Shown here: in pieces, positions 1 to 16,100 of the stretch
How the letters are laid out: each line of letters starts with the position of its first letter
How positions within the stretch are numbered: position 1 is the first letter of the stretch
NCBI RefSeq assembly: GCF_964340395.1
Contig: NC_135562.1
Location: 797,501 to 861,500 of the forward strand
Direction: 5' to 3'
DNA: 64,000 bases
Source: Glandiceps talaboti
Taxonomy: Eukaryota > Hemichordata > Enteropneusta > Spengelidae
Program-made: the position numbers and the translations under genes
The notes under the pieces: generated by a model
Told to the model about the DNA's origin: nothing
What the model saw: only the letters and a program-made list of their open reading frames with translations
The model's database searches: none

Positions 1-160
1 AACCATCCGAGTCGGGAGTTGGGGTTAAGATTTCAAAAGTTCATAAAAGAAGAAAAAAACCGTCGGAAAGGTAAAGGGATTATGAAATATATACATATAA
101 TTTAAACTCGATATGTGCTTGGACACTTTACTACATGATGTGTATATCGGATAATATATC

Positions 161-320
<160 letters not shown>

Positions 321-331
321 AAATTACTTAC

Positions 332-2374
<2,043 letters not shown>

Positions 2375-2976
2375 CTGTGAATAAAATATCTCAACTTACC
2401 ATTTTCACTGGATTCGAACTAATTCTAGTATAATTTCTACCAACCGTTATCTCGCAGTAATCATCATTCTTGCAGTGGATTCAAGTATACACAATTGATA
2501 CAATACAAAGGTGTGCACAGTAATATTCGAGTCTCTACTCATAAAATACAAAACATAACTGTAATTCATTCGATAAGAAAAGGCGAAACGAAATATCAGA
2601 CATGGATTTTGGATCACTTTAAATAATCCCTGAAAATAATCAAATAAAAATGTTATTCATTCTTGTTTATCTTCATGGTTACCAGTATGGAAGAAAATGT
2701 ACTCCAAGTTTGCAGCATTCTCTCAAGTCAGAACACATATTTGTACTGAAGCAACGAAATATGAAGCGGGTACAATTCGGACAGTGTCGTAAGGCGGCAT
2801 CGTGGTTGACGACATTTGGGTTTGCAGGCAATATTGTGAAGGTTCCAGAATTAAGAATAGTGTCTGAATTTGGAATTTGATCTTGACTACATGATATAAC
2901 AGGTACCTAAAAACTACATATTTCCGATGAATAAGTAGATATACTATTTAAAAAAATATTCTGTCCTTGGTATGCA

Positions 2977-3119
<143 letters not shown>

Positions 3120-3429
3120 CGATGCAGTAGGTATTTCGAACACTTACCTATGATATCATTTCCCTGTCAAAGTCAGTCGTTGATCCATAGCAACCAATCC
3201 ACTTAAAGACTGAGACAAGTGATTCCGTAGAAACAAACTTTGAGTAAATAATCAACAGAAAAAAAAACCAAATGAAAAAAAATTAAACGTAAAAATACTT
3301 ATACGAAAGAATTTGACTTGATAGCGACGACGAGCATGTCATTTTCGAAGTCTCCCGTTGTGTCTGTTTCCTCCACAGATACAGCAAATACGTATTGTTG
3401 ACATCAAATCGTACTTGAGTCTTTGCAGT

Positions 3430-4145
3430 TACCTAGATACCTATAGGCTACCAGATGTTACTTTCACATACCAAATGATTAGTCATATGCAAATCGATAA
3501 TAATTATATTTAAAAAATATCATTATGTTTTTGTTGAACAAACAAACAAAATGATGTAGGCCTATTTCTATGAGTAAAATCAATTGTTAACACTACTTGT
3601 ATATTAGGTATCTGACTTTTTAATGGAATTGCCTACAGCAAAAGTTACAATAATGCCCAAGTACACTAATTGATCTGTCTTTATTTGAAGTGCGACTCAC
3701 ATTTTGATCTTTTGTAATATAGAAATATTTCGACAAATCAATAATTCTTCTTACGAAGTGTTGTTGATACTAATTTTGGAAGTATTAAAATTTGAATGGT
3801 CATACAAGAATATACCTTACATAATTATATGAAATTTCCAGACATTTATTTTCATTTTTGCATTCAAACGTACAATTTTAAATTTATTACTTTGGTATTT
3901 GTTAAAGCGCATAAGCTTATCACCATCATGACAGAAATAAAATTAATTTTCCACGTTCCTTTCGTCGAATTACAAATGCATATATCATTGTCCAAATCAT
4001 GATTATAAATTATTAAAGAAATGGAAAAAGGAGAAGTTATTATACAATGTAACACCACATAAGCTTATAATGAATGCGTGGCCAAGTTGCACGAGTTGGT
4101 GATTCGCGGAAGTGGAATTTTCCCGTCGTGCATCTGCAATTCAAC
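3430..4145. promoter_or_regulatory. Intergenic region and TMEM214 promoter/5' leader
   Basis: This is the AT-rich spacer between the minus-strand gene on the left and TMEM214. CpG density rises sharply from about 4070, just before the TMEM214 start, which suggests the transcription start is in the last 100 bp or so. I see no TATA box that stands out from the AT-rich background. An upstream ATG at 4074 is in frame with TMEM214 (24 extra codons), but family alignment favours the start at 4146. If the left gene begins nearby, the spacer would serve both directions; that is inference. Confidence 0.4.
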
Positions 4146-7100
4146 ATGGCGACCAGCGGTAGATGGGAAACTGTTTCACACAAGAAGAAAGCAACGATAG
4201 CCGACAAAAAGGCTGCTCGCAAAGCTCTGTCGGAAAACAGACCTGTAGTCGACGAAGCACGTAAGTATAGTATATAATTTAGCTAGGGTTGCTGCGTACG
4301 AAAGGAAGCCAGGGTGTCTTCTCGGTGTAAGCAGCGACCCCAAGATGTACACGTGGACGCTGTACTCGTAGGCTCTTCTCTTCCGGATTGAGCTGAATTG
4401 AGAATTTTTTTTCCAAAGTGGTTCTTCCATTTGTACGTTCACCGCCAGTGATTTCTCACTAACCACGCCATTTGCATCGATAGCCGATATGGTACATTAA
4501 ATATCTGCCATGTAGCTTAGAGACTAGCTACATGTGTTAAATAGTCCGCGGTGAATTAAATTACATACATACATATTGTATTCGAATGGCACATAACTTG
4601 GAGTGCTTCGCGGAGCAGGCATTCTATTCCATATGTTCGAAAATATATAAATCATGAAAAAAAAAATCCATTATGTAATAAGTTTTGTTATGCACAATAA
4701 TATCAACCCTTTCTTGTTTCTTTTTGTTGTAGACACTGTTTTTTTTGTTTTTAAATTATTTTTCAAATTATTGACATTTTCAGAGATTATAAATTTTTTG
4801 AACAATATGGTTTGTTTGAAAATACATGAATTAATTCCTTTAAATAATGATGTCTTTTGATATATCTTGTACAAATTTATTAAACTGATATATTCATGTA
4901 CTATTAAAATTTACAGAAATGAGTTGTAAACCCAAATTTTTCTGAATAAAAAGGGAGCTCTATGGTCAAGTAAAATATTGGTTCTGATGGCACACATTTC
5001 TAAAATAAGTATAGAATTAAAAAAAATTTTGTGGGGTTGGGGAGCTGTCACGGACTCGGGACATTTTTATTAATTATTAATAAGTAATTTATGTTATTGC
5101 TTTTTTTAAATATGTAGATTTCTATGCCAGTATTAGATAATACATGATATACATAAAAATTATAACAAAAGGGTCAACATTGAAAAACCATTCCCGTTTT
5201 ATTGAACCCCCCCCCCCCCCCCAAAAAAAAAGAAGATTCTTTGGCTTGGAAATGAATATCTTAATTACTGCTCATAAATAGATAGACATAAGACTAGCTA
5301 CTATTTTTTTAAAACTACAAAAATGAATTTATTTGATGTTAGAATTAAAGAAGTTAACACTAAATAAATGATTGATGGGTAATATTTTCGTAATAATTTA
5401 TTTATACACAAAATAAAATGAGTCAAAGTGGATGGTGCTGTTTGTTATGCTTTCAATTGTAAAGTGTCTTGTACTTTATTTGCATACAGCAACATTGCAA
5501 GCAACATCTACAATATTTGAAGCATTTGAAGACCGTAATCGATCATCTCAGACCAAGGAACAAATCAAGACGTTCACTTCAGCTGATGAACCCGGGAAAT
5601 CTCTAAAACAACAACAAAGTAAAAAACAACAACCGCAGAAGAAGAAACAAGACAAGAAGAAAGATGACAGATATAATTCGTTAGATGATGCTTTGAAAGT
5701 GTTAGATTTAGTGGAATTACAAACTTTGTTTACTGATATTCAGAATAGATTCCCAGAATCTCCATCGGTGAGTGCGAGGGGCATAAGTCGAGTTTATAAA
5801 AGTATTTTTGGATAATTTTTGCAGTTTTAATAGTTACTTGAAGTATTCTAATAGGGAACTTGCAATCCAGATTGAGCATGCTCAGATGCAAAGGACTATG
5901 GGATTATCTGTAGTTACTGTGATACCTAATCTGGAGCTATCGATAAAATAAACCTCCTATGATGGTCAGGGTAACCATAACTAGATTATTTGTGATTACG
6001 AACAATGTAATAGAATGCAAATGTATCTCATTACCAATTAGCCTTCTCTCTCAGACATTACTGCTCAATATCAACTCAATATATTAACTATTCACATTTT
6101 ATCTCAATTTCAAGTTGTGGCTGAAGGATTTGGTGACTTACTTGAACTTGAAGTTGAATGTGAAAGATGGTGATCCAGTGTTCAGTGACCAACCACTTGG
6201 TAAGTACACATGAAACAGTTTGTATGGTGATCCAGTGTTCAGTGACCAACCACTTGGTAAGTACACATGAAACAGTTTGTATGGTGATCCAGTGTTCAGT
6301 GACCAACCACTTGGTAAGTACACATGAAACAGTTTGTATGGTGATCTAGTGTTCAGTGACCAACCACTTGGTAAGTACACATGAAACAGTTTGTATGGTG
6401 ATCCAGTGTTCAGTGACCAACCACTTGGTAAGTACACATGAAACAGTTTATATGGTGATCCAGTGTTCAATGAACTACTGTATATATAGTATGTTGAAAG
6501 GTCTGTGGAAACATATTTGTTTGGTGACTACAGGCCCATGCAAGAATAGTCAACATGCGTTTTGGAATTCACCAGATCTGTTTCCTGCATTGTACACCTG
6601 CCTAGTGTTTTTGCTAAAGTTGGGGAACTCTGGTAGCAGAAAGGGAGAAAGGGGTAAAAATGGCAGTGTTTCCCCATAGAGTCTATGGTAGTTTTGTTTG
6701 GAAACCCAGATAAAATGACATGGGAACCCCTGTAGATTGTACCTACTTACTGCCCTTAGCAAAAACACTGGTAGGGAACCCAGGTAAAATGACATGGGAA
6801 CCCCTGTAGATTTTACCCACTTACCCCTCAGCAAAAACACTGTCTCAGCCTGCCTCAGTTCCATAGAAAGAAGTTTCTTAGTAGCTGCCTGTATGACTGC
6901 CAGCTAAAATCATTGGTTATATCCATACTTCTGGTGTAGTTGTAATGATATTTTTGTGTCAAATTTGGTTTTAGGTCAATAAAGTGATTTTGATAATTTA
7001 CTGGTGAAGTGTTCTTTCATCTTTGAATTCAAGATGGCCACCAACCTGAGAACAGAAAGGGTTGATATTGCAATGAAATCTGTGTTTTTTAAAGCGACTT

Positions 7101-10100
7101 TCTAAATTGTAATTTGCAGATTATCCATACAGTAAGGTTGGAAGCTCTCTGAAGAAGATGTTGATATCTGCCCTTGAGAAATGTTCCTTCAACACCTTAC
7201 TTTTGTTTTTTGAATTCTGTATACAAGAGATGATAAGTGATAGAAACAGAAGTAAGTAAAGTAGTGTGTGGTGTTGTATGGTGCGGTGTGATGGGATGCA
7301 GTGTGTGGTGTGGTGTGGTGTGGTGCGTTGCGTTGTGTGGTACAGTGTGGTGTGGTGCGTGGTAGTGTGGTGTGATGTGATGTGATGTGGTGTGGTGTAC
7401 AGTGTGGTGTGGTGTGGTGTGGTGTGGTGCGTGGTAGTGTGGCATGGTGTGATGTGATGTGGTGTGGTGTACAGTGTGGTGTGGTGTGGTGCGTGGTAGT
7501 GTGGTGTGGTGTGATGTGTTGTGGTGTACAGTGTGGTGTGGTGTGTAGCATAATAGTATAGTGTAGAAAAATTGTTTTCTTATAAAGCATTCATGATGTT
7601 TGATTATCATACTAGGTACTTTGTGTTACATATTTACTGATATGCTGTCTCTGTCTGTGTCTATGGCCTATCTCTCAAATGCCATGTAAAAAAACATATC
7701 CACTCAGCCTCTGTAAATGTGTCTGAGTTCTGACAGAAAACTGGATATTTGTTATTTGATTTACCTCCAGACTTGTCAACCTATGGGTATAGGATATATC
7801 TGCAGTGTATGGCATTTGAGAAACCTGAGATTGCCATTTCAAACATTCATAAGGTAAATGATGCGTTCAAATATGTATTCCTCTTACTATCTAAGAAAGG
7901 TAAGAAAGTATATATAGTTTGTATATTGAGGCTTAGCTGTTAAATTTTCATTAAAGTATTGCTATTCTGTAACTTCAATATTTTTGAGTAGGAAGCCACT
8001 TTTTGGAAAAAGAATTTAAAAAAAAGAACTGTTTATGTAAGACAGTAATTAACTAGATTGTCATAATATTATTCCAAGAAAGATAATTATTTTGTTCTTT
8101 ATCAAACAGGTAATTCATTGTTTGTTGGCCATTTTGTTTGTTGGCCGTTTTGTATGAAATTATAGATATAGGATAAAATAGAAATAGGACATACTTTTTT
8201 TGCTTCTCAATATTCTGATTATCTCTCTTAAAATTTGAAAGCATTCCTTGAATATTTATTATATTGTCTTGTTTTTCATCTTCAGTACTTAGATTTGATC
8301 AAGAAGAAACAGAATGGGCCAGCAAGTTGTCTACATATCATGTGGGCCCTTGGACAGGCAGGGTACAAAGACTTTGCAATAGGTCTTAAAGGTATGGCAA
8401 TAATTCCTTTATCAGCTACTTTGTAGCCGATGGTATTGCAATAGTTCCTTTATCAGCTACATTGTAGCTGATGTATTGACATAACGCAGAAATTGTTGAT
8501 GATAATCCAAGACAACCTCATGTACTTGTTAAATGTAGAACAAGATACAATGGTTTGCCAAATAGTATGAACCCTTTGCCTGGGACATGTACGTTTTTTT
8601 ATGAGTTAGGCAACATTAGAAGTAATTGGATATGAGATCATTATCAAAGCTTTGCACTGAGTGGTAAGTACCACAATAGCAGCACAGACATAGTCAGGTA
8701 CTAAGATAAACACAGATGTAGATGTTTAGTCAAGTTGTGTATCTTCATCAAAACTTTGGTTGCTCTGTGTATATGTATATGTACCTGACTGTGTGTTCTG
8801 CTATTGTGTCACTTAGTGGGGATAACTGGTCAGCTGTGATAAGGTCCTCATATCCAATTACTGTTGTTTTGCGCATAAAAAAATATGTGTGTGTCATAGC
8901 AAAGTGTTCAAACTATTTGTCAAACTATTGTATACTGATAGATAAAAACCATCCTGACTTGTACCAAAGATAGGGGATGCTTAATGCCAGTGGAAAAGAT
9001 TGTCAATAAAGTGTCTGCTTTCTTTGTAGTGTGGATAGGCTTGATGTTTCCACAGCTTAGTAACAAGGCCTTGGCTAGTTATTCACTAACATACCTTGGG
9101 AATTTATTCAGGTAAGAGATTCAAGTTAATTTGTAATAGGTGGTTTTTACCTGACTAGTCATACACCAAGTTTGCCTCAACTTTGTAGTTCACATAAATT
9201 CAGTATTATCATTCAAATATTTTTCACAAGAGAGCTCAGAGGCTGGTAACACCTTCTGTAGTTGGTCTTTGTACACCAGGAATAGAACATTGTGACTTTG
9301 TTGTAAGTTTGATACAATTTTTGTATACAGTAAATATTTGTAGAATATAATTTTCATCATGTTATTCAAAGTGTGCTCATAATCACAAGAGTAAAAGTAC
9401 CCTTATTACTTTTATACTCAGTGAGAATACTATAAAGTATATCTAGTCAGAAATCACAAGAGGGTTTAGTACCCTTGTTACTTTACTCAGTGAGAATACT
9501 ATAATGTATATCTAGTATACAGGTAGTCAGAAATCACAAGAGGGTTTAGTACCCTTGTTACTTTACTCAGTGAGAATACTATAAAGTATATCTAGTATAC
9601 AGGTAGTCAGAATTCACAAGAGGGTTTAGTACCCTTGTTACTTTACTCAGTGAGAATACTATAAAGTATATCTAGTCAGAAATCACAAGAGGGTTTAGTA
9701 CCCTTGTTACTTTACTCAGTGAGAATACTATAAAGTATATCTAGTATACAGGTAGTCAGAATTCACAAGAGGGTTTAGTACCCTTGTTACTTTACTCAGT
9801 GAGAATACTATAAAGTATATCTAGTCAGAAATCACAAGAGGGTTTAGTACCCTTATTACTTTACTCAGTGAGAATACTATGAGGTATATCTAGTATACAG
9901 TTAGTCAGAAATCACAAGAGGGTTTAGTACCCTTGTTACTTTACTCAGTGAGAATACTATATGGTATATCTAGTATACAGGTAGTCAGAAATCACAAGAG
10001 GGTTTAGTACCCTTGTTACTTTACTCAGTGAGAATACTATATGGTATATCTAGTATACAGGTAGTCAGAAATCACAAGAGGGTTTAGTACCCTTGTTACT

Positions 10101-13100
10101 TTACTCAGTGAGAATACTATAATGTATATCTAGTATACAGGTAGTCAGAAATCACAAGAGGGTTTAGTACCCTTGTTACTTTACTCAGTGAGAATACTAT
10201 AAAGTATATCTAGTATACAGGTAGTCAGAAATCACAAGAGGGTTTAGTACCCTTGTTACTTTACTCAGTGAGAATACTATAAAGTATATCTAGTATACAG
10301 GTAGTCAGAAATCACAAGAGGGTTTAGTACCCTTGTTACTTTACTCAGTGAGAATACTATAAAGTATATCTAGTATACAGTTAGTCAGAAATCACAAGAG
10401 GGTTTAGTACCCTTGTTACTTTACTCAGTGAGAATACTATAAAGTATATCTAGTATACAGGTAGTCAGAAATCACAAGAGGGTTTAGTACCCTTGTTACT
10501 TTACTCAGTGAGAATACTATAAAGTATATCTAGTATACAGGTAGTCAGAAATCACAAGAGGGTTTAGTACCCTTGTTACTTTACTCAGTGAGAATACTAT
10601 AAAGTATATCTAGTATACAGGTAGTCAGAAATCACAAGAGGGTTTAGTACCCTTGTTACTTTACTCAGTGAGAATACTATATGGTATATCTAGTATACAG
10701 GTAGTCAGAAATCACAAGAGGGTTTAGTACCCTTGTTACTTTACTCAGTGAGAATACTATAAAGTATATCTAGTATACAGGTAGTCAGAAATCACAAGAG
10801 GGTTTAGTACCCTTGTTACTTTACTCAGTGAGAACACTATATGGTATATCTAGTATACAGGTAGTCAGAAATCACAAGAGGGTTTAGTACCCTTGTTACT
10901 TTACTCAGTGAGAATACTATATGGTATATCTAGTATACAGGTAGTCAGAAATCACAAGAGGGTTTAGTACCCTTGTTACTTTACTCAGTGAGAATACTAT
11001 AAAGTATATCTAGTATACAGGTAGTCAGAAATCACAAGAGGGTTTAGTACCCTTGTTACTTTACTCAGTGAGAATACTATAAAGTATATCTAGTATACAG
11101 GTAGTCAGAAATCACAAGAGGGTTTAGTACCCTTGTTACTTTACTCAGTGAGAATACTATAATGTATATCTAGTATACAGGTAGTCAGAAATCACAAGAG
11201 GGTTTAGTACCCTTGTTACTTTACTCAGTGAGAATACTATAAAGTATATCTAGTATACAGGTAGTCAGAAATCACAAGAGGGTTTAGTACCCTTGTTACT
11301 TTACTCAGTGAGAACACTATATGGTATATCTAGTATACAGGTAGTCAGAAATCACAAGAGGGTTTAGTACCTTTGTTACTTTACTCAGTGAGAATACTAT
11401 ATGGTATATCTAGTATACAGGTAGTCAGAAATCACAAGAGGGTTTAGTACCCTTGTTACTTTACTCAGTGAGAATACTATATGGTATATCTAGTATACAG
11501 GTAGTCAGAAATCACAAGAGGGTTTAGTACCTTTGTTACTTTACTCAGTGAGAATACTATATGGTATATCTAGTATACAGGTAGTCAGAAATCACAAGAG
11601 GGTTTAGTACCCTTGTTACTTTACTCAGTGAGAATACTATAAAGTATATCTAGTATACAGGTAGTCAGAAATCACAAGAGGGTTTAGTACCCTTGTTACT
11701 TTACTCAGTGAGAATACTATAAAGTATATCTAGTATACAGGTAGTCAGAAATCACAAGAGGGTTTAGTACCCTTGTTACTTTACTCAGTGAGAATACTAT
11801 AAAGTATATCTAGTATACAGGTAGTCAGAAATCACAAGAGGGTTTAGTACCCTTGTTACTTTACTCAGTGAGAATACTATAATGTATATCTAGTATACAG
11901 GTAGTCAGAAATCACAAGAGGGTTTAGTACCCTTGTTACTTTACTCAGTGAGAATACTATAAAGTATATCTAGTATACAGGTAGTCAGAAATCACAAGAG
12001 GGTTTAGTACCCTTGTTACTTTACTCAGTGAGAACACTATATGGTATATCTAGTATACAGGTAGTCAGAAATCACAAGAGGGTTTAGTACCTTTGTTACT
12101 TTACTCAGTGAGAATACTATATGGTATATCTAGTATACAGGTAGTCAGAAATCACAAGAGGGTTTAGTACCCTTGTTACTTTACTCAGTGAGAACACTAT
12201 ATGGTATATCTAGTATACAGGTAGTCAGAAATCACAAGAGGGTTTAGTACCTTTGTTACTTTACTCAGTGAGAATACTATATGGTATATCTAGTATACAG
12301 GTAGTCAGAAATCACAAGAGGGTTTAGTACCTTTGTTACTTTACTCAGTGAGAATACTATATGGTATATCTAGTATACAGGTAGTCAGAAATCACAAGAG
12401 GGTTTAGTACCCTTGTTACTTTACTCAGTGAGAATACTATAAAGTATATCTAGTATACAGGTAGTCAGAAATCACAAGAGGGTTTAGTACCTTTGTTACT
12501 TTACTCAGTGAGAATACTATATGGTATATCTAGTATACAGGTAGTCAGAAATCACAAGAGGGTTTAGTACCCTTGTTACTTTACTCAGTGAGAATACTAT
12601 AAAGTATATCTAGTATACAGGTAGTCAGAAATCACAAGAGGGTTTAGTACCCTTGTTACTTTACTCAGTGAGAATACTATAAAGTATATCTAGTATACAG
12701 GTAGTCAGAAATCACAAGAGGGTTTAGTACCCTTGTTACTTTACTCAGTGAGAATACTATAAAGTATATCTAGTATACAGGTAGTCAGAAATCCCAAGAG
12801 GGTTTAGTACCCTTGTTACTTTACTCAGTGAGAATACTATAAAGTATATCTAGTATACAGGTAGTCAGAAATCACAAGAGGGTTTAGTACCTTTGTTACT
12901 TTACTCAGTGAGAATACTATATGGTATATCTAGTATACAGGTAGTCAGAAATCACAAGAGGGTTTAGTACCCTTGTTACTTTACTCAGTGAGAATACTAT
13001 AAAGTATATCTAGTATACAGGTAGTCAGAAATCACAAGAGGGTTTAGTACCCTTGTTACTTTACTCAGTGAGAATACTATAAAGTATATCTAGTATACAG

Positions 13101-16100
13101 GTAGTCAGAAATCACAAGAGGGTTTAGTACCCTTGTTACTTTACTCAGTGAGAATACTATAAAGTATATCTAGTATACAGGTAGTCAGAAATCCCAAGAG
13201 GGTTTAGTACCCTTGTTACTTTACTCAGTGAGAACACTATATGGTATATCTAGTATACAGGTAGTCAGAAATCACAAGAGGGTTTAGTACCCTTGTTACT
13301 TTACTCAGTGAGAATACTATAAAGTATATCTAGTATACAGGTAGTCAGAAATCACAAGAGGGTTTAGTACCTTTGTTACTTTACTCGGTGAGAATACTAT
13401 ATGGTATATCTAGTATACAGGTAGTCAGAAATCACAAGAGGGTTTAGTACCCTTGTTACTTTACTCAGTGAGAATACTATAAAGTATATCTAGTATACAG
13501 GTAGTCAGAAATCACAAGAGGGTTTAGTACCCTTGTTACTTTACTCAGTGAGAATACTATATGGTATATCTAGTATACAGGTAGTCAGAAATCACAAGAG
13601 GGTTTAGTACCCTTGTTACTTTACTCAGTGAGAATACTATAAAGTATATCTAGTATACAGGTAGTCAGAAATCACAAGAGGGTTTAGTACCTTTGTTACT
13701 TTACTCAGTGAGAATACTATATGGTATATCTAGTATACAGGTAGTCAGAAATCACAAGAGGGTTTAGTACCCTTGTTACTTTACTCAGTGAGAATACTAT
13801 ATGGTATATCTAGTATACAGGTAGTCAGAAATCACAAGAGGGTTTAGTACCCTTGTTACTTTACTCAGTGAGAATACTATATGGTATATCTAGTATACAG
13901 GTAGTCAGAAATCACAAGAGGGTTTAGTACCCTTGTTACTTTACTCAGTGAGAATACTATATGGTATATCTAGTATACAGGTAGTCAGAAATCACAAGAG
14001 GGTTTAGCACCCTTGTTACTTTACTCAGTGAGAATACTATAAAGTATATCTAGTATACAGGTAGTCAGAAATCACAAGAGGGTTTAGTACCCTTGTTACT
14101 TTACTCAGTGAGAATACTATATGGTATATCTAGTATACAGGTAGTCAGAAATCACAAGAGGGTTTAGTACCCTTGTTACTTTACTCAGTGAGAATACTAT
14201 AAAGTATATCTAGTATACAGGTAGTCAGAAATCACAAGAGGGTTTAGTACCCTTGTTACTTTACTCAGTGAGAATACTATAAAGTATATCTAGTATACAG
14301 GTAGTCAGAAATCACAAGAGGGTTTAGTACCTTTGTTACTTTACTCAGTGAGAATACTAGTATATAGTTACAGTCCTCTGTACTATACTTTGTAATTATA
14401 AATCCAGGAAGGTCAAAGTTCATCCCATCTTTGACAACTGTAGTACCATGACAATGTACTGATGGATGTAGTGATGGGAGAAATAGAACATGGTCAACCT
14501 TCCTAAGTAAACATTCATAATATGTTGAAATGTTGAAATTACGGTTGATACATAAATTCATTTATCTAACTATTTTGATTTATGAGATTGATATCAAAAC
14601 TCAACAAACAAAAAAACAGACTTGTCTATAGAATTACCACTGATCTTTACACAAAGCACTTAGTATTGTTCTTTAACTTTTAACCTTTGACCTTCACAGA
14701 GGGAGGTCATTGGGATGGGACCCAATGAATTCTTTCCAATTATGGATTTTAACCTTTGACCTTCACAGAGATAGGTCAGTGGGATGGGACCTAATGAATT
14801 TCCAATTATGGATTTTAACCTTTGACCTTCTGAACATTGTCTTTGCAGCCAACACAAAGATAGATCATCAGGATACAAAGTGATGGGACCCAATGAATTT
14901 CTAATTATGGACTTTAACCTTTGACCTTTTGAACGTTGTCTTTGCAGCCAACACAAAGATAGATCATCAGGATACAAAGTGATGGGACCCAATGAATTCT
15001 TTCCAATTATGGATTTTAACCTTTGACCTTTTGAACATTGTCTTTGCAGCCAACACAAAGATAGATCATCAGGATACAAAGTAATGGGACCCAATGAATT
15101 CTTTCCAATTATGGATTTTATCTTTACTCCCAACAATGGACTATCACCAGCGTAAGTACAAATATACACCATTGTCTTATAGAGTCATAAATGGTAAAAT
15201 TGAGAATAATGCGAAAATGAAGAGTGTAATTGAATCTGACCCATGTTGCCATGGTTACACATCCTTACCTCAGCATTTAAAAGTTATATCTACAAATTTC
15301 AGCAGACATTTCTTTGTCAACAGATATAAAGATGTATATTACTGTTTGGCTGATGGGGATGTGGGTTTGAAGGTGGTTGAGGGTTGAGGTTTGTTGAAAG
15401 GGCTGATTTGGGGTGTTCACATGGGAGTATGGTTTGGGATTGTTAATGGGGGTGGGGTAATGGGCGGAGGGTAGTGTTATTAACTGAGAGTGGTTTAGAG
15501 TGGTTCATTGGAGGGTGGGGTAATTGGCGGAGGGTAGTGTTATTAACTGGGAGTAGTTTAGAGTGGTTCCTTGGAGGGTGGGGTAATGGGCGGAGGGTAG
15601 TGTTATTAACTGAGAGTGGTTTAGAGTGGTTCATTGGAGGGTGGGGTAATGGGCGGAGGGTAGCGTTATTAACTGGGAGTGGTTTAGAGTGGTTCATTGG
15701 AGGGTGGGGTAATGGGCGAGGGTAGCGTTATTAACTGGGAGTGGTTTAGAGTGGTTCATTGGAGGGTGGGGTAATGGGCGGAGGGTAGTGTTATTAACTG
15801 GGAGTGGTTTAGAGTGGTTCATTGGAGGGTGGCGTAATGGGCGGAGGGTAGCGTTATTAACTGGGAGTGGTTTAGAGTGGTTCATTGGAGGGTGGGGTAA
15901 TGGGCGGAGGGTAGTGTTATTAACTGGGAGTGGTTTAGAGTGGTTCATTGGAGGGTGGGGTAATGGGTGGAGGGTAGTGTTATTAACTGGGAGTGGTTTA
16001 GAGTGGTTCATTGGAGGGTGGGGTAATGGGCGGAGGGTAGTGTTATTAACTGGGAGTGGTTTAGAGTGGTTCATTGGAGGATGGGGTAATGGGCGGAGGG

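Noticed and set aside
3148-3209. Extra exon of the left gene encoding FKWIGCYGSTTDFDREMIS
   Set aside because: It has good splice signals, but the frame ends in TAG exactly at the donor and does not join the neighbouring exons in phase.
4074-4145. Upstream in-frame ATG for TMEM214 adding 24 residues
   Set aside because: The extension has no resemblance to the family, while MATSGRWETV at 4146 matches the conserved N terminus.
7189-7610. His/Thr-rich frames on the minus strand
   Set aside because: Artefacts of a GGTGT-type repeat after TMEM214 exon 4.
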